A stretch of 64,000 bases of DNA from Microbacterium sp. SSM24 (GTDB taxonomy: Bacteria; Actinomycetota; Actinomycetes; Actinomycetales; Microbacteriaceae), in NCBI RefSeq assembly GCF_025989145.1, contig NZ_JAPDNQ010000002.1, forward strand, positions 434,001-498,000. Reading direction: 5' to 3'. This document shows, piece after piece, positions 12,389 to 21,882 of this stretch. Both the position numbers and the translations under genes were made by a program. The notes beneath the pieces are model-generated. The model saw nothing but the letters and a program-made list of their open reading frames with translations, was not told where the DNA came from and searched no databases. The first letter of the stretch is position 1. The number at the start of each line of letters is the position of its first letter.

Positions 12389-13650
12389 AGCTTCTCCCCC
12401 TCGCCGTGGGCGGCATCGTCGTGCGGCGCGGCGGCGGCGGCCGCGGCATCCCTGCCCTTGTCGTAGAGATCGAAGTAGCGCGCGGCGGTATCCATGTCCT
12501 TGTCGCCGCGACCCGAGAGGCACACCGCGAGGACCGCGTCGGGGCCGAGTTCGCGCCCGATCCGCAGGGCGCCCGCCAGCGCGTGCGCCGACTCGATCGC
12601 CGGGATGATGCCCTCGGTCTCGGACAGCAGTCGCAGCGCCTGCATCGCCTCGTCGTCGGTGGCGGGGATGTACTCCGCGCGCCCGATCGCCGAAAGCCAC
12701 GCGTGCTCCGGACCCACGCCCGGATAGTCCAGGCCGGCGGAGATCGAGTGCGACTCGATCGTCTGGCCGTCCTCGTCCTGCAGGACGAAGGTCTTGGCGC
12801 CGTGGAGCACGCCCGGGCGGCCTCGCTCGATCGACGCCGCGTGACGGGGCGTGTCGACCCCGTCGCCCGCGGCCTCGACGCCGTACAGCTTCACGCCCTC
12901 ATCGTCGAGGAAGGCGTCGAACATGCCGATCGCATTCGAGCCGCCGCCCACGCACGCGAGCACGGCGTCGGGGAGCCGGCCGGCCGCGTCGAGCAGCTGC
13001 GCGCGGGCCTCTTCGCTGATCACCTTCTGGAAATCGCGGACCATCGCGGGGAACGGGTGTGGTCCCGCCGCCGTGCCGAAGATGTAGTTGGTGTTCTCGA
13101 CGCTCGCGACCCAGTCGCGGTAGGCGTCGTTGATCGCATCCTTGAGCGTTCGCGAACCGGTCGTCACCGGCACGACCTCGGCGCCGAGCAGGCGCATCCG
13201 GGCGACGTTGAGCGCCTGGCGTTCCGTATCGACCTCGCCCATGTAGATCGTGCACTCGAAGCCGAAGAGGGCGGCCGCGGTCGCCGTGGCGACGCCGTGC
13301 TGTCCCGCGCCGGTCTCGGCGATCACGCGCGTCTTGCCCAGGCGCTGGGTGAGCAGCGCCTGGCCGAGCACGTTGTTGATCTTGTGCGAGCCGGTGTGGT
13401 TGAGATCCTCGCGCTTGAGGAAGATCCGCGCACCGCCCGCGTGCGCCGCGAACCGGGGCACCTCGGTGATCGGCGACGGGCGCCCCGCGTAGGAGTTCAG
13501 CAGGCGGACGAACTCGGCCTGGAAGGCGGGATCCGCCTTCGCGGCCTCGTACTCCGCCGTCAGCTCGTCGATCGCGGCGATGAGCGACTCCGGCATGTAC
13601 CGCCCGCCGAAGTCGCCGAAGAAGGGACCGGATGCTTCGCGAAGACTCAC
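12385..13650 (-). CDS. trpB: Tryptophan synthase beta subunit
   Basis: 421 aa. PLP enzyme that condenses indole with serine. The PLP-binding lysine is Lys90 in HTGSHKINN, the phosphate-binding loop is GGGSNAIG near 238, and SGRGDKDM closes the active site. Roughly 20 Ala/Asp/His-rich residues after [10 protein letters not shown] form a low-complexity tail. The GTG start overlaps the trpC stop (GTGA). A TrpB1-type sequence, as expected for a partner of the adjacent TrpA. Confidence 0.98.
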   Translation of the reverse strand: MSLREASGPFFGDFGGRYMPESLIAAIDELTAEYEAAKADPAFQAEFVRLLNSYAGRPSPITEVPRFAAHAGGARIFLKREDLNHTGSHKINNVLGQALLTQRLGKTRVIAETGAGQHGVATATAAALFGFECTIYMGEVDTERQALNVARMRLLGAEVVPVTTGSRTLKDAINDAYRDWVASVENTNYIFGTAAGPHPFPAMVRDFQKVISEEARAQLLDAAGRLPDAVLACVGGGSNAIGMFDAFLDDEGVKLYGVEAAGDGVDTPRHAASIERGRPGVLHGAKTFVLQDEDGQTIESHSISAGLDYPGVGPEHAWLSAIGRAEYIPATDDEAMQALRLLSETEGIIPAIESAHALAGALRIGRELGPDAVLAVCLSGRGDKDMDTAARYFDLYDKGRDAAAAAAAPHDDAAHGEGEKL

Positions 13651-14423
13651 GCGCCCGCCTCCAGGAACGATCGAAGGGTCGAGATCGGGTCGTTGGTCAC
13701 CAGGGCCTCGCCGATCAGCACGACGTCGGCTCCGGCGGCGCGGTAGTGCGCGACATCCGCCGGAGTGAGCACCGCGGACTCGGCGACCTTGACGGCGCCC
13801 GCGGGGATACGGTCGGCCACGCGCCCGAACAGGTCGCGGTCGAGCTCGAACGTCGACAGGTCACGGGCGTTCACGCCGATGAGCCGGGCACCCACGTCGA
13901 CGGCGCGGTCGACCTCGTCGGCGGAGTGCGCCTCGACGAGGGGCGTCATGCCCAGCTCGAGGATCAGCGTGTGGAGGCGTGAGAGCACGTCCTGCTCGAG
14001 CGCTGCGACGATCAGGAGAACGAGGTCGGCACCGGCCGCGCGGGCCTCGAGCACCTGGTACTCGTTCGCGATGAAGTCCTTGCGCAGCACGGGAAGGTCC
14101 ACGGCGGCGCGGACGGCCTCGAGGTCGGCGAGGCTGCCCTTGAAGCGGCGTCCTTCGGTGAGCACGGAGATGGCCGATGCCCCGCCCTCCTCGTACCGGC
14201 GTGCCTGCAGCGCGGGATCGGGGATGGCGGCGAGATCACCGCGGGACGGGCTCGCCCGCTTCACCTCGGCGATGATCTTGACGCGGTCGGCGGGGGCCAG
14301 GGCGGCGAGGGCGTCGCGGGCGGACGGCTGCGCGAGTGCCGCAGCCTCGACGACCGCGAACGGCCGCTCCGAGGCACGGGCCCCGGCATCCTCCACCGCG
14401 CCGGCCGTGAGGTCGGCGAGCAT
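13647..14423 (-). CDS. trpC: Indole-3-glycerol phosphate synthase
   Basis: 258-aa monofunctional TIM barrel that closes the indole ring from CdRP. The signature [12 protein letters not shown] (about 51-62) contains the catalytic Lys, followed by LRKDFI and the terminal [12 protein letters not shown] phosphate site. ATG 14423 is used because it lies one base after the stop of the HGxxPAAW gene; a longer frame to 14465 would overlap that gene. There is no TrpF domain; a PriA/HisA-type isomerase elsewhere would be expected to supply that step, as in other actinobacteria. Confidence 0.97.
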   Translation of the reverse strand: MLADLTAGAVEDAGARASERPFAVVEAAALAQPSARDALAALAPADRVKIIAEVKRASPSRGDLAAIPDPALQARRYEEGGASAISVLTEGRRFKGSLADLEAVRAAVDLPVLRKDFIANEYQVLEARAAGADLVLLIVAALEQDVLSRLHTLILELGMTPLVEAHSADEVDRAVDVGARLIGVNARDLSTFELDRDLFGRVADRIPAGAVKVAESAVLTPADVAHYRAAGADVVLIGEALVTNDPISTLRSFLEAGA

Positions 14424-14424
14424 G

Positions 14425-14655
14425 TCAGTGCTCTTTCGAGGAGTACTTCGGGCCGTTGACGCCATAGCCCGACTTGGCCATGATCCAGCCCACGATGAGA
14501 CCCACGACCAGGAGCGCGGCCGAAGCCCACACGAGGACCGGCATGTCGAACCAGTAGAACAGCGTGCCGAGCGTGACCGCGACGAGCATGATCACGACGG
14601 CTGTCCAGGCGGCGGGCGAGTGTCCGTGGCCGGGGTCGCCGATGTGGTTGCTCAT
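14425..14655 (-). CDS. HGxxPAAW family small membrane protein
   Basis: 76 aa. It starts [17 protein letters not shown], containing the diagnostic HGHSPAAW, then two transmembrane helices (about 19-34 and 40-58) and a short basic tail. Members sit in actinobacterial trp clusters next to trpC; their role is unknown. GGAGGA lies directly upstream of the ATG. It is the first gene after a -10-like TAGACT at 14689-14694 and may mark the start of a trpCBA transcript. Confidence 0.9.
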   Translation of the reverse strand: MSNHIGDPGHGHSPAAWTAVVIMLVAVTLGTLFYWFDMPVLVWASAALLVVGLIVGWIMAKSGYGVNGPKYSSKEH

Positions 14656-14686
14656 GGATCTCCTCCAGGTAGGCGCGGGGATGTCG

Positions 14687-15295
14687 TCAGTCTAGCGGGC
14701 GGGTCGTCGGATCCTCGCCACGAGAGAGGTCGTCCCACGAATCGATCGCGTCATGCGGGCGCGAGCCCGCCGCGGCGATCGGCGCGGGGCCGTCCTCGGT
14801 GCGATAGCGGCGGCCCGAGCCCTTCCAGCGGTGCGCCGTCACGAGCGTGAAGGCGCCCGCGGCCGCGAGCACGATGGTGGTGACGAGGGTCACTGCCGGC
14901 CACGCGGTGGGCGTGATGGCGGCGACGAGTTCGGCGACCGCGGCCTCTCCGGTGATGCCGGTCGACTCCGTGACGGTCGACGCGACCGCGCCGACGGGAT
15001 GGGCGAACACGATCTGACCCGTGAACCAGCCGAGGATCACGGCGATCAGGACGGTGAGTGCCCCGAACGCATAGCGCAGGGCGAGCCCGACGATCGAGAG
15101 CGCGCCGCCGAGCGCGAGCACCGCCAGTCCGAGCGGTGCGAGCACCGGGATCGCGGCAGCGCCGGGCACTTCGAGCGTGTGGCCCGCACCGTCGTCGAGC
15201 ACCACGACGAGCCAGGTCTGCGTCGCCGAGATGACCGTCACGGCCCCGCAGGCCACGAGCGCGACGACGGCGAGCAGGCGGGCGCGGCGGGTCAC
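14687..15295 (-). CDS. Trp biosynthesis-associated membrane protein (TIGR02234 type)
   Basis: 202 aa with four hydrophobic segments (start [16 protein letters not shown], two central helices, [19 protein letters not shown]) and a hydrophilic tail containing RRYR and an Asp-rich end. The family is confined to actinobacterial trp loci, usually just after trpE; it may aid transport or assembly, but this is unproven. The GTG start at 15295 overlaps the hisI stop (GTGA), so in this genome it is coupled to hisI. The longer frame reaching 15580 is the antisense/alternate frame of hisI and is rejected. Confidence 0.88.
   Translation of the reverse strand: MTRRARLLAVVALVACGAVTVISATQTWLVVVLDDGAGHTLEVPGAAAIPVLAPLGLAVLALGGALSIVGLALRYAFGALTVLIAVILGWFTGQIVFAHPVGAVASTVTESTGITGEAAVAELVAAITPTAWPAVTLVTTIVLAAAGAFTLVTAHRWKGSGRRYRTEDGPAPIAAAGSRPHDAIDSWDDLSRGEDPTTRPLD
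14689..14694 (-). promoter_or_regulatory. Candidate -10 box for HGxxPAAW-trpCBA
   Basis: TAGACT read leftward, overlapping the last codons and stop (CTAGACTGA) of the Trp-associated membrane protein gene. It would give a leader of about 27 nt that includes the GGAGGA site. Confidence 0.4.
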
Positions 15296-15653
15296 TCCGG
15301 ACGCTCCGGACCGGCGATCGGGTCGAGGTCGTCCGCGTCGAAGCAGGTCCGCGTGCCCGTGTGGCACGCCGGGCCGACCTGCTCGACCTGGAGCAGGATC
15401 GCGTCGCCGTCGCAGTCGAGGCGGGCGCCGCGCACCAGCTGGATGTGACCGGACGTGTCGCCCTTGCGCCAGTGCTCCCGGCGGGAGCGCGACCAGAACG
15501 TCACTCGACCCTCGGTCAGCGTGCGACGCAGCGCCTCGGCATCCATCCACCCGAGCATGAGCACCTCGCGGGTGTCCCACTGCTGCACGATGGCGGCCAC
15601 GAGGCCGTGGGCGTCGAACGAGACGCGATCGATCCGTTCCTGAACGCTCTCGG

Positions 15654-15657
<4 letters not shown>
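15292..15657 (-). CDS. hisI: Phosphoribosyl-AMP cyclohydrolase
   Basis: 121-aa single-domain enzyme that opens the purine ring of PR-AMP, the third step of histidine synthesis. The zinc cysteines Cys82, Cys98 and Cys105 have the family spacing (16 and 7), and the acidic DCDGD loop supplies the Mg site. [13 protein letters not shown] binds the substrate. The start overlaps the hisF stop (ATGA). The HisE step is encoded separately at 17313-17576, unlike fused HisIE of enterobacteria. Immediately downstream comes the Trp-associated membrane protein instead of the expected trpE. Confidence 0.97.
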
Positions 15658-16426
<769 letters not shown>

Positions 16427-16427
<1 letters not shown>

Positions 16428-17269
16428 CAGAGCCTCGCGTTGTGGATCGCGGTCACCAGGATGGCGCGCGCGCCGATCGCATAGAGGGCGTCCATCACCT
16501 GGTTGACCCCTGCGCGCGGAACCATGACACGCACGGCCACCCACTGGGGATCGCGCAGCGGCGCGATGGTCGGCGACTCGATGCCCGGAGCGATCGCCAC
16601 GGCGTCGTCCACGAGAGTGGCGGGCAGGTCGTAGTCGATCATGACGTAGCGCCGCGCCACCATGACGCCTCGCAGACGTCGCAGCAGCGTGTCGGTGCCG
16701 CCCGCGTCGGTCGGCCCGCTGATGAGCACGGCCTCCGATTCGAGGATCTTGGGTCCGAAGATCTCGAGACCCGCCTGGCGCAGCGTCGTGCCCGTCGACA
16801 CGACGTCGGCGACGGCATCCGCCACCCCGAGCCGGACCGCCGACTCGACCGCTCCGTCCAGCGGCACCAGGTCGACGGCGACGCCGTGATCGTCGAGGAA
16901 GCCGTCGACGAGGCCCGGATAGGCCGTCGCGACCCGCATCCCCTCGAGGTCGTTCACGGTGGTGAATCGTCCGGGCGGACCGGCGAACCGGAACGTCGAG
17001 TCGCCGAACCCGAGGGCCTCGATCTCTCGCGCACCCGGCATGCGGGCGTCGAGGAGGAGGTCACGGCCGGTGATGCCGACGTCGAGGGCGCCGGACCCGA
17101 CGTAGGTCGCGATGTCCTTCGGGCGCAGGTAGAAGAACTCGACCTCGTTCTGCGGGTCGATGGTGTGGAGGTCCTTGGGATCGCGACGGCCGGTGTAACC
17201 CGCCTCCGAGAGCATCTCGGTGGCGGTCTCGGCGAGCGATCCCTTGTTCGGAACGGCGATGCGCAGCAT
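16427..17269 (-). CDS. hisG: ATP phosphoribosyltransferase, long form
   Basis: 280 aa, the long (HisG_L) type with a C-terminal regulatory ACT-like domain (about 205-280), so no HisZ is needed. It commits PRPP and ATP to histidine synthesis and is usually inhibited by histidine at the C-terminal domain. The PRPP motif is visible as [14 protein letters not shown]. It lies 43 bp after hisE. Confidence 0.98.
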
Positions 17270-17312
17270 GGCGGCGGGAGCTTTCGGTTCGAGGTCGGAA
17301 GGGAGCGCGCGC

Positions 17313-17576
17313 TCAGAGATGTCGGTAGACGTCTTCGAGGCTCAGCCCCTTCGCGAGCATCATCACCTGGAGGTGGTACAGCAGCTGCGAGATCTCCTCG
17401 GCTGCGGCATCCGTCGACTCGTACTCGGCTGCCATCCAGACCTCGGCGGCCTCTTCGACGATCTTCTTGCCGATCGCGTGGACGCCCGCGTCGAGCTGAG
17501 CGACCGTCCCCGATCCTTCGGGGCGCTCGACCGCGGTGGCGGTGAGCTCGGCGAACAGCGCATCGAACGTCTTCAC
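17313..17576 (-). CDS. hisE: Phosphoribosyl-ATP pyrophosphatase
   Basis: 87 aa, all-alpha MazG-like fold; removes pyrophosphate from PR-ATP. The acidic motif [14 protein letters not shown] and the lower helix [11 protein letters not shown] are typical. I chose GTG 17576 ([10 protein letters not shown] is the family N-terminus) over an in-frame GTG at 17603. It precedes hisG in the same operon, and about 110 bp separate it from rpe. Confidence 0.95.
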   Translation of the reverse strand: MKTFDALFAELTATAVERPEGSGTVAQLDAGVHAIGKKIVEEAAEVWMAAEYESTDAAAEEISQLLYHLQVMMLAKGLSLEDVYRHL

Positions 17577-17684
17577 CGTTCCAGGGTAGCGGCCGGGCGG
17601 CACGCCCCGGCGCCCCGTGACGCGTCGACACGGCGTGCGGGTGAGCGGCTCCTCGCGGAATGCCTGGTCAGTGCGCGTGCCGGG

Positions 17685-18383
17685 TCAGTGCGCGTGGCGG
17701 TGCTGCGCGGCGGTGGCGCGGAGCCCGGCGATCGCTGCCGCCGGGTCGGCCGCCCCGAAGACGGCGGAACCTGCGACGAACGTGTCCGCTCCCGCCTCGG
17801 CTGCCTGCGCGATCGTGGACTCGCCGATGCCGCCGTCCACCTGCAGCCACACGGCCGACCCGCGCCGCCGGGCCTCATCGGCCAGGCGACGCAGCTTCGG
17901 CATGGTCTCGGGCATGAACGATTGCCCTCCGAACCCGGGCTCGACGGTCATCACGAGGACCTGATCGAAGTCGTCGAGCAGATCGAAGAGTGCTTCGACC
18001 GGAGTCGCGGGCTTCACCGCCACCCCCGCGCGGGCGCCGATGTCGCGCAGTCGGCGCGCGAGTGCGACCGGCTCTGTGGCCGCCTCGAGATGGAAGGTGA
18101 CGGATGCCGCGCCGAGCTCCGCGTACCCCGGAGCCCACCGGTCGGGGTCGGCGATCATGAGGTGCACATCGAGCGGCACGGTGCTGGTCGCCTGGATGCG
18201 CTCGACCATCTGGGGACCGAAGGTGAGGTTCGGCACGAAGTGGTTGTCCATAACGTCGACGTGCACGAAGTCGGCGGAAGCGATGCGCGCGAGCTCGGAC
18301 TGCATGTTGACGAAGTCTGCGGCCAGGATGCTCGGATTGATGCGGACGCCGCCGTTGCGGCCGTTCTCGTCGCGGAGGGGCAC
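17685..18383 (-). CDS. rpe: Ribulose-phosphate 3-epimerase
   Basis: 232-aa TIM barrel interconverting ribulose-5-P and xylulose-5-P in the pentose phosphate pathway. Visible active-site elements: NPSILAAD, HVDVMDNHFVPN (metal His/Asp), DVHLMI, MTVEPGFGGQ and the closing VDGGI. GTG 18383 is supported by CATAAT exactly 6 nt upstream, the geometry of a leaderless transcript; the alternative GTG at 18347 would give the shorter family-like RINPSI start. The 14 bp covering the final codons (GGTCAGTGCGCGTG) are repeated once just after the stop. Confidence 0.96.
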   Translation of the reverse strand: MPLRDENGRNGGVRINPSILAADFVNMQSELARIASADFVHVDVMDNHFVPNLTFGPQMVERIQATSTVPLDVHLMIADPDRWAPGYAELGAASVTFHLEAATEPVALARRLRDIGARAGVAVKPATPVEALFDLLDDFDQVLVMTVEPGFGGQSFMPETMPKLRRLADEARRRGSAVWLQVDGGIGESTIAQAAEAGADTFVAGSAVFGAADPAAAIAGLRATAAQHRHAH

Positions 18384-18389
18384 GAGTCC

Positions 18390-18397
18390 ATTATGGT
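18390..18397. promoter_or_regulatory. Overlapping divergent -10 boxes for rpe and glsA
   Basis: On the + strand TATGGT (18392-18397) ends 6 nt before the glsA GTG at 18404. On the - strand CATAAT (18395-18390) ends 6 nt before the rpe GTG at 18383. Both genes would therefore be transcribed without a 5' leader from -10 boxes that share four base pairs. No Shine-Dalgarno is seen for either. Confidence 0.55.
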
Positions 18398-18403
18398 CGA
18401 GCC

Positions 18404-19576
18404 GTGGACCCCATCACGGCACTGCTCGCCGACGTGCTCGAGGAGATCCGACCGGGCGACTCCGGCGCGCCGGCCTCCTACATCCCGGAGCTCGCGACCG
18501 CCGACCCGGAGAGGCTGGCCTTCGCCGTCGTCGGGCCGCGCGGGCGCGTGCGCTCCGTCGGGGACGACCACGTCGAGTTCACCATCCAGTCGATCTCCAA
18601 GCCGTTCGTCCTCGCCCTGGCGCTCGAGGTGCACGGGCTCGATGCCGTGCTGCAGCGTGTCGGGGCGGAGCCGAGCGGTGAGCCGTTCAACGCGATCAGC
18701 CTCGAGCCGGTCACCGGGCGTCCCGCGAACCCCATGATCAACGCCGGGGCGATCGCGACGTCCGCGCTCATCCCGGGCGACGACGTCGACACGCGCACCG
18801 CACGCATCGTCGAGATGCTTTCGGCGTTCGCCGGACGATCGCTGTGGATCGACGAATCGGTGTACTCGTCGGAGTCGACCACGGGCGATCGCAACCGCGC
18901 GCTGGCCCATCTGCTGAAGTCCCACGGCGTGATCGACGGATCCGTGGACGTGGCTGTCGAGACCTACTTCCGGCAGTGCTCGATCCTCGTGAGTGTGCGC
19001 GACCTCGCGATCATGGCGGCGACGCTCGCGTTCGGAGGGGTCAATCCGGTGACCGGCCGCCGTGTCGTCGACGAACGCGTCGCGCGGGACGTGCTGTCGA
19101 TCATGTCGAGCTGCGGGATGTACGACTTCTCCGGCGAATGGCTGCTGCGGGTGGGGCTTCCGGCGAAGAGCGGCGTGAGCGGCGGCCTGATGTCCGTGGC
19201 GCCGTCGCAGTTCGGCGTCGCCGCGTTCAGCCCCCGCCTGGACGCGCACGGCAACAGCGTGCGCGCGGTCGCCCTGGTGGAAGCGGCGTCCGAGCGGTTC
19301 GGCATGCATCTGCTCGAACCCCACGAGAGCGTTGCCTCGCCCGCCATGACCTTGCACGAGGGCGACGAGGGCCGCGTCGTACGCCTGGGCGGCGAGCTCG
19401 GCTACTCCGGCGCGGAGCGGATCGTCGCGGTCCTGCGCGAGGTGGCGTCGGGGCTGCCCGACGGGGCGCCGCTCATCGTGGATGCCCGCGAGCTCGGACG
19501 CACGCATCCGGGCGCTCTCATCGCGCTCCGCGGCGAGTTCGAGGATCTGCCGGAGTGGGTCTGGCTGCAGGAGTAG
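18404..19576 (+). CDS. glsA: Glutaminase with C-terminal STAS-like extension
   Basis: 390 aa. Serine-dependent beta-lactamase-fold glutaminase (glutamine to glutamate plus ammonia); the Ser-x-x-Lys catalytic motif is Ser63-Lys66 in IQSISKPF, with NAGAIATSAL and SCGMYDFSGEW also typical. Standard enzymes are about 300-330 aa. Here about 75 extra residues (from about 312, GRVVRLGGELGYSGAERIV) resemble a STAS domain (beta-alpha pattern, LIVDARELGRTHPGA), a nucleotide-sensing or partner-binding module. It is one of the few + strand genes and is driven divergently from rpe. Confidence 0.93.
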   Translation: MDPITALLADVLEEIRPGDSGAPASYIPELATADPERLAFAVVGPRGRVRSVGDDHVEFTIQSISKPFVLALALEVHGLDAVLQRVGAEPSGEPFNAISLEPVTGRPANPMINAGAIATSALIPGDDVDTRTARIVEMLSAFAGRSLWIDESVYSSESTTGDRNRALAHLLKSHGVIDGSVDVAVETYFRQCSILVSVRDLAIMAATLAFGGVNPVTGRRVVDERVARDVLSIMSSCGMYDFSGEWLLRVGLPAKSGVSGGLMSVAPSQFGVAAFSPRLDAHGNSVRAVALVEAASERFGMHLLEPHESVASPAMTLHEGDEGRVVRLGGELGYSGAERIVAVLREVASGLPDGAPLIVDARELGRTHPGALIALRGEFEDLPEWVWLQE

Positions 19577-19583
19577 TCCTGGG

Positions 19584-20954
19584 TCACACCCGACGCAGCA
19601 GCGAGATCGACATCGCGTCGGTGTTGTGGCGGTGCGGCCACAGCTGCGCCCGCCCCGAACCGTCCGCCTGCGGCGGCAGCGCAGGGTCGCTCTCCGCGAG
19701 GGCGGTGAGCACTTCACGGGCCGAGAGCTCTTCGAGCGCCGCACCCCACTCACGACGCACCTCGGCCACGACACCCGAGGTCTCGGCGAGGTGCGGTGAG
19801 CACGTCACGTACGCCACGACTCCCCCGGGCTTGAGGGCCGAGACTGCTCCGGTGAGCAGCTCGCGCTGCAGCTCCGTCAGCTCGGGCACATCGGCGGGTG
19901 CTTTGCGCCACCGCGCCTCGGGCCGCCGCCGGAGAGCACCCAGCCCGGTGCACGGCGCGTCGACGAGGATCCGGTCGTACGTCTCCGGAGTCTCCGCTAT
20001 GCGTTCTCTGCCGTCCTGCTCCGAGACCGGGACATCGAGGGGCACGCCCTCGATCGCTCGGCGCACCAATCCCGCGCGTGCGGGTGAGATTTCGTTCGCC
20101 TCGAGGAGCGCACCGTGGGCCAGCGCCTCGGCGGCGAGCATCGCCGTCTTGCCGCCGGGCCCGGCGCAGAGGTCGAGCCACCGCTCGCCCTCGCGAACCG
20201 GCAGCGCCCGGGTGAGCGCGAGCGCGGCGAGCTGCGAACCCTCGTCCTGCACCCGGATGCGGCCGTCCGACGCCCGGATGATGCCCTCCGGGTCACCGCC
20301 GGCCAGCCGGAACCCCACGGGCGAGAACGGGGTGCGCCGGGCATCGTCGGGGGCCGCGGCGAGTCCTGGAAGCGCCGCCATCGTGACGCGAGGGGATGCG
20401 TTGTCGGCGGTGAGGAGCGCCTCGAGCTCATCGGCACGGCCCTCGGCGGCCAGCGCGCGCCGGAAAGCGCGCACCACCCACACCGGGTGCGAGAACAGCA
20501 GCCCCAACTGCTCGTCGTCGGATCGAGCACCGTCGGCGACGCGCGTCATCCAGTCGCCCGGCGTGTCGCGGGACACGCGGCGGAGCACGGCGTTGGCGAA
20601 TCCCGCCGCCCCGCGGCCGCCGGCGGACCGCGCCAGCTCGACCGATTCGTTCACGGCGGCGTGCGAGGCCACCCTGGTCGACAGCAGCTGGTGCACGCCG
20701 AGACGGAGGGCGTCGAGCACGGCCGGGTCGATGTCGACGATCAGGCGGTCGGCGGCGATCGCGATGACCGCGTCGTACGTGCCCTGCCGGCGGAGGGTGC
20801 CGTACGTCAGCTCGGTCGCCAGCGCGGCATCGGCGGTCGACAGGCCCGCCCGCGTGATCAGCGTCGGAAGCAGGAGGTTGGCGTACGCGTCGGACTCGTG
20901 GACGGCCCGAATCGTGTCGTAGGCGACGCGACGGGATGCTGCGGCGGCGGTCAC
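19584..20954 (-). CDS. rsmB: 16S rRNA m5C967 methyltransferase (RsmB/Sun)
   Basis: 456 aa. An N-terminal NusB-like RNA-binding domain (about 1-150) precedes the Rossmann methyltransferase. SAM site DLCAGPGGKT at about 260; the catalytic cysteines are in DAPCTG (about 335) and YVTCSP. GTG 20954 was chosen because it overlaps the fmt stop (GTGA); the longer frame starting at 20993 would run 40 nt into fmt. It is convergent with glsA, 7 bp apart. Confidence 0.97.
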   Translation of the reverse strand: MTAAAASRRVAYDTIRAVHESDAYANLLLPTLITRAGLSTADAALATELTYGTLRRQGTYDAVIAIAADRLIVDIDPAVLDALRLGVHQLLSTRVASHAAVNESVELARSAGGRGAAGFANAVLRRVSRDTPGDWMTRVADGARSDDEQLGLLFSHPVWVVRAFRRALAAEGRADELEALLTADNASPRVTMAALPGLAAAPDDARRTPFSPVGFRLAGGDPEGIIRASDGRIRVQDEGSQLAALALTRALPVREGERWLDLCAGPGGKTAMLAAEALAHGALLEANEISPARAGLVRRAIEGVPLDVPVSEQDGRERIAETPETYDRILVDAPCTGLGALRRRPEARWRKAPADVPELTELQRELLTGAVSALKPGGVVAYVTCSPHLAETSGVVAEVRREWGAALEELSAREVLTALAESDPALPPQADGSGRAQLWPHRHNTDAMSISLLRRV

Positions 20955-21874
20955 GATCCGGCCACCGGCTCGTCGCTGCGGAGCCCGCGCCACCAGTCGG
21001 CGGCGCGCATCGGTCCCTTGCCCGCCGGCTGAACGGTCTCGACGATGATGGGCCGGGTGGCGGTCCCGACGTGCAGCTCGCGCTCGTGGAGGGCCATGTG
21101 TCCGGGCTCGAGCGCAGGCGCACCGTCGGCAGCGCGCCGCACGACGAGGATCTTCACGCGGGTGCCATCGACGGTCGTGTGTGCGCCGGGCTCGGGCGTG
21201 ACGCCCCTGATGCGGCCGAGCACAGCATCTTGCGGCTCGGCCCAGCGCACGGCGCCGTCGTCGTCGCCGAGCTTGCCCGCGTAGGTCGTCGCGCCCGTCT
21301 GCGATCGGGCGACCGCGGTGCCGGCCGCGATCGCATCCACGACCGAGAGCAGCAGCTCGGCGCCGTCCTCGGCCAGCGCGGTGAGCAGCTCTCCCGCGGT
21401 CACATCCGCGCCGATCGGATGCGCGCGCTCGGCGTACACCTCACCGGCATCGAGCTCGGGAACGAGACGGAACACGCTCGCACCCGTTTCGGCGTCGCCC
21501 GCGATCAGGGCGTGCTGCACCGGAGCGGCGCCACGCCACCGAGGAAGGAGCGAGAAGTGCAGGTTGATCCAGCCGTGGACGGGTGTGGAGAGAAGCGGCT
21601 CCCGGACCAGGCCGCCGTACGCGACGATCACGCCCAGGTCGGGGCGCAGCGCTGCGATCCGCTCCGTCGCCTCCGCGTCGAGCCGATCGGCCTTGATGGC
21701 GTGCAGGCCGAGCTCGCCCGCCGCGGCCGCCACCGCAGACGGCGTGAGCACGCGCTTGCGACCGAGCGGCGCGTCGCGTCGCGTGATCACGGCAGCCAGG
21801 TCGTGATCGGATGCCGCGAGCCGGCGCAGGGACGGCACCGCCGGCTCCGGTGTGCCGGCGAAGACGAGGCGCAT
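20951..21874 (-). CDS. fmt: Methionyl-tRNA formyltransferase
   Basis: 307 aa. It formylates initiator Met-tRNA using 10-formyl-THF. Catalytic Asn104, His106 and Asp142 occur in NLHFSLLPRWRGAAP and ELDAGEVY; the C-terminal beta-barrel tRNA-binding domain follows. ATG 21874 is preceded by GAGGAA. It lies 8 bp after priA and overlaps rsmB. Confidence 0.98.
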   Translation of the reverse strand: MRLVFAGTPEPAVPSLRRLAASDHDLAAVITRRDAPLGRKRVLTPSAVAAAAGELGLHAIKADRLDAEATERIAALRPDLGVIVAYGGLVREPLLSTPVHGWINLHFSLLPRWRGAAPVQHALIAGDAETGASVFRLVPELDAGEVYAERAHPIGADVTAGELLTALAEDGAELLLSVVDAIAAGTAVARSQTGATTYAGKLGDDDGAVRWAEPQDAVLGRIRGVTPEPGAHTTVDGTRVKILVVRRAADGAPALEPGHMALHERELHVGTATRPIIVETVQPAGKGPMRAADWWRGLRSDEPVAGS

Positions 21875-21882
21875 GGGGTTCC

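Noticed and set aside
15296..15580. N-terminal extension of the Trp-associated membrane protein
   Set aside because: It lies inside hisI in another frame; the GTG at 15295 overlapping the hisI stop is the natural start.
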